A program made the translations under genes and the position numbers. Shown here one piece after another: positions 29,076 through 37,855 of a stretch of DNA of 64,000 nucleotides. The stretch's first letter is position 1, and each line of letters starts with the position of its first letter. The notes beneath the pieces were generated by a model. It ran no database searches and was not told the origin of the DNA. It saw only the letters and a program-made list of their open reading frames with translations. The stretch spans positions 124,001-188,000 of the forward strand of contig NZ_BBQZ01000004.1 of NCBI RefSeq assembly GCF_000974805.1, read 5' to 3'. The stretch comes from Demequina salsinemoris. Its GTDB lineage: Bacteria > Actinomycetota > Actinomycetes > Actinomycetales > Demequinaceae.

Positions 29076-30619
29076 GACTCTCCTTCGTGCGTGAGGCCTT
29101 GTGGGCCCGACGATAGTCCTTCGTGGGAACCGGCCGCGCGCCGGACCCTTTCCGCTGCCTCGGCTGACGGGGTGCCGGGGCGACGTCGCTCGACCCAGCC
29201 TTCCACATTCTGCTGAGGCGACGAGTTGATCGCGAGCGCCCCCGACGGGACGTCGTGGCGCACCGTCGTGCCGGCCCCCGTGTAGGCGCCGTCCCCGAGG
29301 GTCACGGGTGCGATCAACGTGTTGTCCGAACCGATGCGCACCTGCGCGCCGACCACGGTCCGATGCTTGTGGACGCCGTCGTAGTTCACGAAGATCGTGC
29401 CGGCGCCGACGTTGGTGCCCTCCCCGATCTCCGCGTCGCCGACGTAGCTCAGGTGCGGCACCTTGGCGCCGTCCCCGATCTTGGCGTTCTTGGTCTCGAC
29501 GAAGCCGCCGACCTTGCCCTTGACGCCGACGACGGTGCCGGGGCGCAGGTAGGTGAACGGCCCGATGGTCGCGCGGTCGCCGATGACCGCGTCGACACCG
29601 TGGACGCGGGTGACGGTCGCTCCCGCGCCGACGGTCACGCCGGTGAGCGTCGAGTCGGGACCGACGGTCGCTCCCGGGCCGATCGTGGTGTCGCCGTGGA
29701 GCTGGACGCCGGGGAGGATCGTCGCGTCGTCGCCGAGCGTGACGTCCGCGTCGATCCACGTGGTCGCCGGGTCGACGACGGTGACGCCCGAGCGCATCCA
29801 GGCCTCGACGATGCGTCGGTTCAGCGCGGCGCCGATCGTCGCGAGCTGAACGCGGTCGTTGACCCCCTCGACGTCCTGCGCCTCGGGTGCGACCAGCGCG
29901 CCCACGCGACCGCCCGCCTCCCGCGCGATCTCGATGACGTCGGTGAGGTACATCTCGCCCTGCGAGTTGTCGCGTCCGAGCAGCGAGAGCGCGTCGCGCA
30001 GGACCGCGGCGTCGAACACGTAGATGCCGGCGTTGATCTCGTCGATCGCGCGCTGCGCGTCGGTCGCGTCGCGGTGCTCGACGATCGCGGTCACATCGCC
30101 CGAGGATTCACGGACGATGCGGCCGTAGCCGGTCGGGTCCGGCACCTTGGCGGTGAGGAGGGTGACGGCGTTGCCCCCGGAGGAGTGCGCATCGACCAGG
30201 GAGCCCAGCAGCTCACCCGAGACGAGCGGCACGTCTCCCGACGTGACGACGACCGCGCCCGTGACGTGGGCGTCCAGGTGGGCCCTGTCCCCCGCTCCGG
30301 CCGCGACGGCGGCGGCCACCGCGGTCGCATCGAGCGCGGACATGCCGCACCACACGGCGCGGCCCGTGCCCGGGACGTCGTCCTGGTCCGCGATCAGCGC
30401 GTCGGGAGCGACCTCGGCGATGTGGGACGCGACCGCGTCGCGCTCGTGTCGGACGACGACGACGGTCCGCTGCGGCTCGAGCTCATGCGCCGCGACGATC
30501 GCGTGATGGAGGAGGGAACGACCGGCGATGCGGTGAAGCACCTTGGGTGTGGCCGACTTCATTCGCGTACCTGCGCCTGCCGCGAGGATCATCACGGCTG
30601 CGGGTCGGGTGTGGGCCAC
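29072..30619 (-). CDS. glmU: Bifunctional UDP-N-acetylglucosamine pyrophosphorylase/acetyltransferase
   Basis: The 515-residue cytosolic enzyme acetylates GlcN-1-P and uridylylates it to UDP-GlcNAc for peptidoglycan. The uridylyltransferase domain has AAVMILAAGAGTRMKSATPKVLH and the left-handed beta-helix acetyltransferase has hexapeptide repeats (GDDATILPGVQLHGDTTIGPG, YVGDAEIGEGTNVGAGTIFVNYDG). The GTG at 30619 with an upstream GAAGGGGG is preferred; a start further upstream would add 22 residues with no counterpart. The C-terminal tail beyond about 475 is low-complexity and variable. Confidence 0.96.
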   Translation of the reverse strand: MAHTRPAAVMILAAGAGTRMKSATPKVLHRIAGRSLLHHAIVAAHELEPQRTVVVVRHERDAVASHIAEVAPDALIADQDDVPGTGRAVWCGMSALDATAVAAAVAAGAGDRAHLDAHVTGAVVVTSGDVPLVSGELLGSLVDAHSSGGNAVTLLTAKVPDPTGYGRIVRESSGDVTAIVEHRDATDAQRAIDEINAGIYVFDAAVLRDALSLLGRDNSQGEMYLTDVIEIAREAGGRVGALVAPEAQDVEGVNDRVQLATIGAALNRRIVEAWMRSGVTVVDPATTWIDADVTLGDDATILPGVQLHGDTTIGPGATVGPDSTLTGVTVGAGATVTRVHGVDAVIGDRATIGPFTYLRPGTVVGVKGKVGGFVETKNAKIGDGAKVPHLSYVGDAEIGEGTNVGAGTIFVNYDGVHKHRTVVGAQVRIGSDNTLIAPVTLGDGAYTGAGTTVRHDVPSGALAINSSPQQNVEGWVERRRPGTPSAEAAERVRRAAGSHEGLSSGPQGLTHEGES

Positions 30620-30707
30620 CGGTCCCCCTTCGCTGCCCCCAGCGGGGCGTCGGGTCGATCGGGACAACTCTACCTGCCGGGACACCGCAGGACACCCGCA
30701 CCGAGGG

Positions 30708-30779
30708 CTCCGCCCAGAGGATTCGAACCTCTACCGCAAGGCTCCAAAGGCCTGCGTGCTGCCATTACACCAGGGCGGA
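30708..30779 (-). tRNA. tRNA-Gln (UUG)
   Basis: The minus strand forms a 72-base cloverleaf: acceptor TCCGCCC/GGGCGGA, discriminator G, anticodon loop CTTTGGA with anticodon TTG, and T arm with GTTCGAATC. CCA is not encoded. Confidence 0.97.
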
Positions 30780-30839
30780 ACTGGGCCCGAACGGGCCCGG
30801 GTCCCCTAGTCTGCCAGCCGGACACGGCACACTGGGACC

Positions 30840-31475
30840 GTGACCGACGAACCCAGGAAGCCGACCCGCTCGCGCATGACCGCCCGCGAGCGCCGAGAGC
30901 AGCTGCTGACGGTCAGCCGCGCGCTCTTCGCCGAGAAGGGCTTCGAGGGAGCGTCCGTCGAGGAGATCGCCGCACGCGCGGACGTGTCCAAGCCCGTCGT
31001 GTACGAGCACTTCGGCGGCAAGGAGGGCATCTACGCGGTGATCGTCGACCGCGAGGTCGAGGCCCTGCTCGGTGCGCTCTCCGGGGCGCTCGCCCAGGTC
31101 GCCCACCCGCGACAGCTCGTCGAGCGCGCGGCGATGGCGCTGCTCGGCTACATCGAGGAGTCCCCCGACGGATTCCGGATCCTCGCGCGCGACTCGCCCG
31201 TCGCGCAGTCCTCAGGCACGTTCTCGTCGCTGCTCGGCGACGTGTCGGCGCAGGTCGAGGGCCTGCTCGCCGACCAGTTCCGCAAGCGCGGGCTCGACCC
31301 CTCCGTCGCGCCGATCTACTCGCAGATGCTCGTCGGCATGGTCGCGCTCACGGGCCAGCACTGGGCCGAGGTGCGCGAGCCGTCCAAGGAGGTCGTCGCG
31401 AGCCACCTCGTGAACCTCGCCTGGAACGGCCTGCACGACCTCGAGCGTCGCCCTGGGCTCCCGAGCGAGCACTGA
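30840..31475 (+). CDS. TetR-family transcriptional regulator
   Basis: The 211-residue protein has an N-terminal TetR helix-turn-helix (RREQLLTVSRALFAEKGFEGASVEEIAARADVSKPVVYEHFGGKEGIYAVIVDREV) and a C-terminal ligand/dimer domain with RILARDSPVAQSSGTFSSLLGD. The start is GTG, with no clear Shine-Dalgarno. It stands alone between tRNA-Gln and a 354-base gap, so its targets are not evident from context. It resembles TetR proteins found next to glmU-prs in actinobacteria. Confidence 0.9.
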   Translation: MTDEPRKPTRSRMTARERREQLLTVSRALFAEKGFEGASVEEIAARADVSKPVVYEHFGGKEGIYAVIVDREVEALLGALSGALAQVAHPRQLVERAAMALLGYIEESPDGFRILARDSPVAQSSGTFSSLLGDVSAQVEGLLADQFRKRGLDPSVAPIYSQMLVGMVALTGQHWAEVREPSKEVVASHLVNLAWNGLHDLERRPGLPSEH

Positions 31476-31829
31476 GGCGAGCGGCGCCGGCGCCACGCCA
31501 CCCGCATCGTCCCTGCCCCCGCATCGTCGGTGCCCCCGCATCGTCCCTCTCGGCCCACCCCCGCTGACGGTTTGAACCAATCCGGACCCCGACACCCCGG
31601 CGACACGCCGCATCGACCTGCGACACGCTCGCGTGTCGGCCTGAGATTGGTTCAGAGTGTCAAGCGGTGAGGCGAGCGGGACGCACGGGGACGATGCGCG
31701 TGCGGCACGGCGTGCCGCTCACCCTCGCGCACCACGGGCGGGTTCGATAGATTCGGCCTGGGCGTCGACGCCCGGCTGCATCGCTCAGCCAGGGACGATG
31801 CGCCACCGACTACAGCCAAGGGAGCGGCC
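31476..31829. other. 354-base intergenic region with dispersed motifs and an inverted repeat
   Basis: No gene is seen. Five copies of the dispersed 10-mer lie here: 31503, 31537 (exact) and 31520 (one mismatch) in one orientation, 31689 and 31793 in the other. TGAACCAATC (31573) and GATTGGTTCA (31645) form a perfect 10-bp inverted repeat enclosing the hairpin CGACACG-CTCG-CGTGTCG (31621-31638). The right end carries the mscL promoter. Confidence 0.7.
31748..31753 (+). promoter_or_regulatory. Candidate -10 box of mscL
   Basis: TAGATT lies about 77 bases upstream of the mscL GTG in a locally AT-richer stretch. No convincing -35 box is seen. Confidence 0.35.
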
Positions 31830-32216
31830 GTGATCAAGGGTTTCAAGGATTTCCTCATGCGGGGCAACGTCGTGGACCTCGCGGTCGCGGTCGTCATCGG
31901 CACTGCGTTCACCGCAGTGGTGAACGCGATCGTCGCGGGCATCATCACGCCGCTCGTCGCGATGATCTTCGGCCAGCCCGACCTCACCGCTGTCGCGACC
32001 TTCACGATCAACAACGCCGAGTTCAGCATCGGCCTGGTGCTGGACGCGCTGTTCAAGTTCGTGACGATCGCCGCGGCCGTCTACTTCGTCATCGTGATGC
32101 CGCTCAACAAGCTCGCTGAGATGCGCAAGAAGGACGAGCCCGCCGAGGAGCCCGCGGGCCCGACCGAGATCGAGCTGCTCACCGAGATCCGGGACGCGCT
32201 CGCCAAGAAGGACTGA
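31830..32216 (+). CDS. mscL: Large-conductance mechanosensitive channel
   Basis: The 128-residue inner-membrane protein forms a homopentameric pore that opens under membrane tension during osmotic downshock. The N-terminal helix and TM1 (KGFKDFLMRGNVVDLAVAVVIGTAFTAVVNAIV) and TM2 (IGLVLDALFKFVTIAAAVYFVIVMPLNKL) are canonical, followed by the cytoplasmic helix EIELLTEIRDAL. The GTG start has AAGGGAG upstream. It is convergent with ispE, with six bases between the genes. Confidence 0.97.
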   Translation: MIKGFKDFLMRGNVVDLAVAVVIGTAFTAVVNAIVAGIITPLVAMIFGQPDLTAVATFTINNAEFSIGLVLDALFKFVTIAAAVYFVIVMPLNKLAEMRKKDEPAEEPAGPTEIELLTEIRDALAKKD

Positions 32217-32222
32217 CGCGGG

Positions 32223-33158
32223 CTACTGCTCCAGCAGCACCGTCGCGCCCGCGACCGGGCCGCTCGCGGTGAGCACGTGGTCGGCGACGTCCGACGCGGT
32301 GAGGTGCGCCGCGATCGCGAGCGCGTGCTGCCTCGACCGCGCGAGCGCGGCTACGGTCGGGCCGGAGCCTGACACGATCGCGCCCAGCGCCTCCGCCTCG
32401 TGCGCGGCGCCGAGCACGCGACTCAGGTGTGGCGCGAGCGCGAGCGCGGAGTCCTGGAGGTCGTTCGTCAGCGCCTCGCCGAGCCGCTTCGCGTCACCTG
32501 CCATGAGCGCCTCCATGACGCGCTCGTCGATCGCGGGGGCGACGACGGTGCGCTCCCCCGCCTCGGCCGCACGGTCGAACTCCCTGAAGACCGCGGGCGT
32601 CGACAGGCCCGTGCGCTGCGTCGCGAGCACCCAGTGGAACTCACCGTGCGTCATCGCCGGGGACAGCTCGTCGCCGCGTCCCAGCCCGATCGCGGTGTGG
32701 CCGTGCAGGCAGAACGGCACGTCGGCGCCGAGGCTCGCGCAGATCCGCACGAGCTCCTCGCGTGAGGCCCCCACGTCCCATGCCTCCGCGCACGCGACGA
32801 CCGCGGCCGCCGCGTCGGCGCTGCCCCCGGCCATCCCGCCGGCGACCGGCACGCCCTTGACGATCTCCAGGTCCACGCCGTCGGTGATCCCGTAGCGCTC
32901 GGCGACGGCGCGCGCCGCCTTGAGGGCGAGGTTCGACTCGTCGAGCGGAACCGTGACGGGGTCGAGCATGAGCGACGGCCCCGTGGACATGGACAGGGTG
33001 AAGGCGTCGTCGTCCCGCGCCGTGGCGGTGACCGTCTCGAACAGCGACACCGCCTGGAAGACGGTCACGAGCGGGTGGTAGCCGTCGGCTCGCCGGGGGC
33101 CGACCGAGAGCTGGAGGTTGACCTTCCCTGGGGCCCGGACGGTGACGGTGCGCGGCAT
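32223..33158 (-). CDS. ispE: 4-diphosphocytidyl-2-C-methyl-D-erythritol kinase
   Basis: The 311-residue GHMP kinase phosphorylates CDP-ME in the MEP isoprenoid pathway. It has the N-terminal VRAPGKVNLQLSVG, the ATP loop VPVAGGMAGGSADAAAAVV and the C-terminal GAIVSGSGPTVAALA. The ATG at 33158 is chosen, with the ATG at 33167 as an alternative. It follows rsmA on the same strand, as in most actinobacteria. Confidence 0.95.
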   Translation of the reverse strand: MPRTVTVRAPGKVNLQLSVGPRRADGYHPLVTVFQAVSLFETVTATARDDDAFTLSMSTGPSLMLDPVTVPLDESNLALKAARAVAERYGITDGVDLEIVKGVPVAGGMAGGSADAAAAVVACAEAWDVGASREELVRICASLGADVPFCLHGHTAIGLGRGDELSPAMTHGEFHWVLATQRTGLSTPAVFREFDRAAEAGERTVVAPAIDERVMEALMAGDAKRLGEALTNDLQDSALALAPHLSRVLGAAHEAEALGAIVSGSGPTVAALARSRQHALAIAAHLTASDVADHVLTASGPVAGATVLLEQ

Positions 33159-33262
33159 GGGCCCCATCGTGCCACGCCTGGCAGACCCGGGTCGGGCCGA
33201 CGGGTGGGCGAGGCGTCCTGGCGGGACCTCAGTGCAGGATCTCGCTGAGAGCCGACCGTCAT

Positions 33263-33287
33263 GTCCCGCCAGCGCGGACGGCGGGAC
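33263..33287 (-). terminator. Hairpin after rsmA
   Basis: GTCCCGCC and GGCGGGAC (8-bp perfect stem) enclose a nine-base loop just downstream of the rsmA stop. A further CTGGCGGGAC copy upstream at about 33209 could pair alternatively with the left arm. Confidence 0.5.
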
Positions 33288-33298
33288 GAACCGCGACC

Positions 33299-34165
33299 TC
33301 AGTCCAGCGCCGCGAGCTGCTCCGCGATGCGCGAGAAGTCCTCGATCCGCAGCTGCTCGCCGCGGGTGAGCGGGTCGATGCCCGCGGCGCGCAGCGCCTC
33401 CTCGGAGCGCGCGGCGGACCCGGCGATCCCGGACAGCGCGCCGCGCAGCGCCTTGCGACGCTGAGCGAAGGCGGCATCGACGACAGCGAAGACCTCCTCG
33501 CGCGACACGGTCGTGACCGGCGGCTCGCGGCGCTCCATGAGCACGAGCGCCGAGTCGACGCGCGGCACGGGCCAGAACACGGCGCGGCCGACGTCGCCGG
33601 CCCTGCGCACGTCGCAGTACCAGTTCGCCTTGGCGCTCGGGATGCCGTACGTGCGGGAGCCGGGCGGCGCGGCGAGGCGGTCCGCCACCTCGGCCTGGAC
33701 CATGACGAGCACGCGCTGAAGAGCGGGGAACGTCTCGAGGAAGTGCAGGATCACCGGCACGGACACGTTGTACGGCAGGTTCGCGACGAGGGCCGACGGC
33801 GGGCCCGCCTCGGGACCCGCGCCGGGCAGCGCATCGACGCGCAGGGCGTCGTCATTGATCACGGTGAAGCGTTCCGCCTCGGCCGATGCCCGGCGCGCGA
33901 CCGTGTCAGGTAGCGCGGCGGCGAGCGTCGGATCGATCTCGACGGCGGTGACCCAGGCGCCGGCCTCGAGCAGCGCGAGCGTCAGGGAGCCGAGCCCTGG
34001 CCCGACCTCGACCACATGGTCACCGGGCTGCACTCCCGCCACCCGGACGATGCGACGCACCGTACCGGAGTCGACGACGAAGTTCTGCCCCCACTTCTTG
34101 GTGGGCGCCGTACCGAGGGACTCCGCGAGGGTCCGCACGTCGGTAGGACCGAGGAGATCCGCCAC
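33299..34165 (-). CDS. rsmA: 16S rRNA (adenine1518-N6/adenine1519-N6)-dimethyltransferase
   Basis: The 288-residue methyltransferase (KsgA) dimethylates two adenines in helix 45 of 16S rRNA. It has [18 protein letters not shown], the SAM motif [20 protein letters not shown], acidic [10 protein letters not shown] and the catalytic [19 protein letters not shown] dispersed 10-mer is read as RRIVR near residue 38, inside a conserved helix. It is followed downstream by ispE and preceded by the G5/transglycosylase gene. Confidence 0.96.
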   Translation of the reverse strand: MADLLGPTDVRTLAESLGTAPTKKWGQNFVVDSGTVRRIVRVAGVQPGDHVVEVGPGLGSLTLALLEAGAWVTAVEIDPTLAAALPDTVARRASAEAERFTVINDDALRVDALPGAGPEAGPPSALVANLPYNVSVPVILHFLETFPALQRVLVMVQAEVADRLAAPPGSRTYGIPSAKANWYCDVRRAGDVGRAVFWPVPRVDSALVLMERREPPVTTVSREEVFAVVDAAFAQRRKALRGALSGIAGSAARSEEALRAAGIDPLTRGEQLRIEDFSRIAEQLAALD

Positions 34166-34171
34166 CTCGGC

Positions 34172-34993
34172 TCAGTACCAGCCCTTGGACTTGAACGAGC
34201 TCCACGCGTTGCACGGCGTGCCGTAGCGGCCCTTGACGTAGGACAGGCCCCACTTGATCTGCGTGGCGGGGTTGGTCTGCCAGTCGGAGCCGAAGGCTGC
34301 CATCTTGGAACCGGGGAGCGCCTGCGGGATGCCGTACGCGCCCGACGAGCCGTTGGAGGCCTTGTGGTTCCAGCCGGACTCGCGGGTCCAGAGCGCCTCG
34401 AGGCACTGCCACTGGTCGCCGGTCCAGCCGTAGGTGGACTCCGCGAGCTGCTTGCCGATCGCGCGGTTCCCGGTGGGGTTCGACGCCGCGGAGGAGTTGG
34501 GCACGGAGGTGTCGACCGTCTCCTCCTCGGCGGTGCCGATCGAGACGACCTCGTCGACGGGCTCGGAGACGATCACCGACACGGTCTTCTCGCGCGAGAC
34601 CTCCTCGCCGTCGACATAGGTGACCTCGTAGCTGACGAGCTTGGTGCCGTCCTCGCCCTCGGTCGTGACCTTCTCGTCGCCCTTGTCGATCGAGTCGTCG
34701 TCCTCCTCGACCGTGTCGAACGGGAGGGAGACCTCCTTGGTCACGGTCTTGACCTCGACGTCGGCGCTGTCCGCCTCGACGGCACCGACGACGTCGAGCG
34801 ACGTCGACACCTCGGCGTCGTCCGCCTTGACGTTCTGGACGGCCCCGACGGTCGTGGAGGCGAAGGCTCCCGCGGAGAACGCGATGAGCGCCGCCGAGAC
34901 CCCGAGCTGCTGCATGACACGGGTCCGCGCACCGGTCCGGGCACGCGTGTCACGGCGTCCTCCAGGACGAGGGGTGGTGCGCAGATAACTCAA
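34172..34993 (-). CDS. Secreted G5-domain lytic transglycosylase-like protein
   Basis: The 273-residue protein has an Arg-rich N-terminus, a hydrophobic export signal (about 27-52), a G5 domain (about 80-155, VKTVTKEVSLPFDTVEEDD to KTVSVIVSEPVDEVVSIGT) and a C-terminal transglycosylase-like domain (about 195-273: WQCLEALWTRESGWNHKAS, GAYGIPQALPGSKMA, WGLSYVKGRYGTPCNAW). It occupies the rpfB position between tatD and rsmA, but the catalytic part is the SLT/aggregation-promoting-factor type rather than a typical Rpf domain. The TTG start at 34993 has AAAGGG upstream; that Shine-Dalgarno and the start codon lie in an AAAGGG-CTG-CCCTTT hairpin. Confidence 0.85.
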   Translation of the reverse strand: MSYLRTTPRPGGRRDTRARTGARTRVMQQLGVSAALIAFSAGAFASTTVGAVQNVKADDAEVSTSLDVVGAVEADSADVEVKTVTKEVSLPFDTVEEDDDSIDKGDEKVTTEGEDGTKLVSYEVTYVDGEEVSREKTVSVIVSEPVDEVVSIGTAEEETVDTSVPNSSAASNPTGNRAIGKQLAESTYGWTGDQWQCLEALWTRESGWNHKASNGSSGAYGIPQALPGSKMAAFGSDWQTNPATQIKWGLSYVKGRYGTPCNAWSSFKSKGWY

Positions 34994-35114
34994 AGGGCAG
35001 CCCTTTCGGGGATGTCGTGCAAGCCAACGTGGTCGGGTCTCAGGGGGCGAGACACTCCCGCATTTATCTCATATCGGTAACAGCCTTGACCAACTGAACC
35101 GTACGCCAGGCAAT
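34994..35114. other. Leader region of the G5/transglycosylase gene
   Basis: About 120 bases precede the gene. The stretch is locally AT-rich (around CATTTATCTCATATCGG), suggesting a minus-strand promoter there, and ends in the hairpin that overlaps the ribosome-binding site. I looked for the cyclic-di-AMP (ydaO) riboswitch consensus that precedes many rpf genes and did not see it. Confidence 0.35.
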
Positions 35115-35966
35115 CTACCAGGCCCCATAGAAAGTGACGGTCGTCACATCGAGCGCTCGGCAGGCCTCGTCGAGCGGCAGCTCCTTGACGCGGGCGACCT
35201 CGCGCACGGTGTGCGCGACCTGCGCGGGCGAGTTGGGCGCGCCTCGATGAGGATGCGGGGTGAGGTAGGGCGAGTCCGTCTCGACCATCACCCGGTCGAG
35301 CGGGGCGACGGCCAGGGCGGCGCGCAGATCATGCGCGTTCTTGAACGTCACGTTGCCCGCGAAGCTGAGGTGGTAGCCGCGGTCGACGCACAGCCGGGCC
35401 ATCGCGGCGTCCCCGGAGAAGCAGTGGAACACGGTGCGCTCGGGCGCTCCGTCCTTCGCGAGCGTGTCGAGGACGTCCGCGTGCGCGTCGCGGTCGTGGA
35501 TGCCGAGCGCGAGGCCCAGCTCCTTCGCGAGCGCGATGTGGTCGCGGAACGACCGCAGCTGCGCCTCCCTGCCCGACTCGTCCGTCCTGAAGTAGTCCAG
35601 GCCGGTCTCGCTGATGATGCGGATCCGCTCGCCGTGGGCGAGTCGTGCGATCTCGGCGAACGCATCCTCGTAGGACAGGCCCGATGCGTGGGTTCCAGAG
35701 GCGTGACGCGGGGCCTCGTTCGGGTGCAGGGACACCCCGCCGAGCATCTGCGGATGGCGGGTGACCGCGTCCGCGGTCCAGCGCGCCGACTCGACCTCGC
35801 AGCCGATCTGGACCACGCGGTCCACTCCCGCGGAGGCGGCCTGCGCGAGCAGCTCGTCGACGGTGCGCGGCTCGTCGCCCGCGGGCGAGTCGAGGTGACA
35901 GTGGTTGTCGACGACGGGCGCGGGCAGCGCGTCAGGGGCGGCCGGCCAGGCTCCGGGACGGGGCAC
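35115..35966 (-). CDS. tatD: TatD-family metal-dependent DNase
   Basis: The 283-residue TIM-barrel hydrolase carries VDNHCHLDSP (HxH), the bridging Glu in IISETGLDYFR, LGIHDRDAHADVLD, VFHCFSGDAAMARLC and the final VETDSPYLTPHPHRG. TatD proteins have 3'-5' DNase activity and other quality-control roles. The GTG start at 35966 abuts the metG stop. The genes metG, tatD, G5 protein, rsmA and ispE run on one strand as in mycobacteria. Confidence 0.92.
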   Translation of the reverse strand: MPRPGAWPAAPDALPAPVVDNHCHLDSPAGDEPRTVDELLAQAASAGVDRVVQIGCEVESARWTADAVTRHPQMLGGVSLHPNEAPRHASGTHASGLSYEDAFAEIARLAHGERIRIISETGLDYFRTDESGREAQLRSFRDHIALAKELGLALGIHDRDAHADVLDTLAKDGAPERTVFHCFSGDAAMARLCVDRGYHLSFAGNVTFKNAHDLRAALAVAPLDRVMVETDSPYLTPHPHRGAPNSPAQVAHTVREVARVKELPLDEACRALDVTTVTFYGAW

Positions 35967-37760
35967 TCAGTCGTCGCCCTTCATCCGCTCGAGCTCGGCC
36001 TCGACGATCTCGTCGTCCAGCTTGGTGAAGATCGGCGACGGCGCGGGGATCGCGGTGCCGGCGACCACGTCGCGGCGGCCCCACGTGCCCTGCATCCCGG
36101 TGTAGTCGCCCTGGATGACGGGGTACGAGCGGTCCGGCAGGTCCAGGTCGTCGACCTCGTTCATCTGCGGCATCGGCGCGAGCGTGCCGGTGCCGCCGAG
36201 CGCCTCATGGACCTGCTGGGCCGAGTGCGGCAGGAACGGCGCGAGCATCGTGTTCGCGTCGCTGACGAGCTGCGCTGCGACGCCGAGCACGGTCTTCATG
36301 CGCTCGGGGTCCTCATTCTTGAGCTTCCACGGCGCGGTCTCGGCGAGGTACGCGTTGGCGTCGCCGACGACGCGCATGGCCTCGGTGATCGCGGCCCGCT
36401 GGCGGTGGTGGCGGACCAGGTCGCCGATCTGGTCGAAGGCCTTGAGCGAGCTGTCGAGCGCGGCGCGGTCGACGTCGGCCAGGTCGGTCAGCGCGGGGAT
36501 CTCGCCCACGTTCTTGTTGAGCAGCGAGGCGGTGCGGTTGACGAGGTTGCCCCAGCCGGCGACGAGCTCGGTGTTGGTGCGGCGCTTGAACTCCGACCAC
36601 GTGAAGTCGGCATCGGCGGTCTCGGGACCGGCCATCGCGATGAAGTAGCGCAGCGCGTCGGGCTGGTAGCGGGCGAGCATGTCGCGCACGTAGATGACGT
36701 GGCCGCGCGAGGAGGAGAACTTGGCTGACTCCATGGTGAGGAACTCGCTCGAGACGACCTCGGTGGGCAGCTGGAGCTCGCCGTAGGGGCCGAGCTCGCC
36801 GCCCTTGGAGCCGCGCCCGTTGGCGGCGAGCAGCTCGGCGGGCCAGATCTGCGAGTGGAAGGTGATGTTGTCCTTGCCCATGAAGTAGTACGACATGGCC
36901 TCGGGGTCGTTCCACCACTTGCGCCACGCGTCGGGGTCGCCCGAGCGTCGCGCCCACTCGATCGAGGCGGACAGGTAGCCGATGACGGCGTCGAACCACA
37001 CGTACAGGCGCTTGGTGGGGTTGTCCTCCCAGCCCGGCAGCGGGATTGGGATGCCCCAGTCGATGTCGCGCGACATCGCGCGCGGGCGCACGTCGTCGAG
37101 CAGGTTGAGCGAGAAGTTGAGGACGTTGGGGCGCCATCCCTGACGCCCGCCGAGCCAGGTCGCGAGCGCGTCGGTGAGCGCCGGCAGGTCCAGGAAGAAG
37201 TGCTCGGTCTCGATGAACTTGGGCGTCTCGCCGTTGATGCGGCTGACGGGGTTGATGAGGTCGATCGCGTCGAGCTGGTTGCCGCACGCATCGCACTGGT
37301 CGCCGCGAGCGCCGTCGGTGCCGCAGATGGGGCACGTGCCCTCGATGTAGCGGTCCGGCAGGGTGCGTCCGGTGGACGGCGAGATCGCGCCGCGCGTGGT
37401 CTGCTCGATCATGTAGCCGTTGCGGTGCACGGCCTTGAACATCTCCTGCACGACCTTGTAGTGGTTGCCCGTGGTCGTGCGGGTGAACAGGTCGTAGCTG
37501 AGCCCCAGCTGCGTGAGGTCCTCGACGATCACGCGGTTGTAGCGGTCGGCGAGCACCTGCGGGTCCACGCCCTCGCCCTCGGCCTGCACGAGGATCGGGG
37601 TGCCGTGCTCGTCGGTGCCGGACACCATGAGCACGTCCTCCCCGGCCATGCGCATGTAGCGGCTGAAGACGTCGGAGGGGACGCCGAACCCGGCGACGTG
37701 GCCGATGTGGCGCGGGCCGTTGGCGTACGGCCACGCGACGGCGGAGAGGATGTGCGACAT
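35967..37760 (-). CDS. metG: Methionyl-tRNA synthetase
   Basis: The 597-residue class I synthetase has the HIGH motif in [14 protein letters not shown] (residues 7-20), a single zinc knuckle [33 protein letters not shown] and the KMSKS region, here [11 protein letters not shown]. The anticodon-binding helical domain follows, and no C-terminal EMAP domain is seen. The KMSKS loop is KFSSS, lacking the second lysine; whether that is normal for this MetRS subgroup would need an alignment. A pair of dispersed 10-mers lies in the upstream gap. Confidence 0.96.
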   Translation of the reverse strand: MSHILSAVAWPYANGPRHIGHVAGFGVPSDVFSRYMRMAGEDVLMVSGTDEHGTPILVQAEGEGVDPQVLADRYNRVIVEDLTQLGLSYDLFTRTTTGNHYKVVQEMFKAVHRNGYMIEQTTRGAISPSTGRTLPDRYIEGTCPICGTDGARGDQCDACGNQLDAIDLINPVSRINGETPKFIETEHFFLDLPALTDALATWLGGRQGWRPNVLNFSLNLLDDVRPRAMSRDIDWGIPIPLPGWEDNPTKRLYVWFDAVIGYLSASIEWARRSGDPDAWRKWWNDPEAMSYYFMGKDNITFHSQIWPAELLAANGRGSKGGELGPYGELQLPTEVVSSEFLTMESAKFSSSRGHVIYVRDMLARYQPDALRYFIAMAGPETADADFTWSEFKRRTNTELVAGWGNLVNRTASLLNKNVGEIPALTDLADVDRAALDSSLKAFDQIGDLVRHHRQRAAITEAMRVVGDANAYLAETAPWKLKNEDPERMKTVLGVAAQLVSDANTMLAPFLPHSAQQVHEALGGTGTLAPMPQMNEVDDLDLPDRSYPVIQGDYTGMQGTWGRRDVVAGTAIPAPSPIFTKLDDEIVEAELERMKGDD

Positions 37761-37811
37761 GCCGACAATCCTACTGAGGAAGGGAGCTGCTCCTCACGGG
37801 ACCTCGGCGCG

Positions 37812-37838
37812 GGACGATGCGGCCGCCCGGACGATGCG
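37812..37838. repeat. Two GGACGATGCG copies upstream of metG
   Basis: Exact copies start at 37812 and 37829, 17 bases apart, the same spacing as in the 7175-7218 cluster. They fill the 95-base gap between the carboxypeptidase gene and metG. Confidence 0.85.
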
Positions 37839-37855
37839 TCAGTCGCCTTCGGTCG

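Noticed and set aside
34994-35114. Cyclic-di-AMP (ydaO) riboswitch before the rpfB-position gene
   Set aside because: The conserved blocks of that riboswitch are not visible; only a short hairpin over the ribosome-binding site is present.
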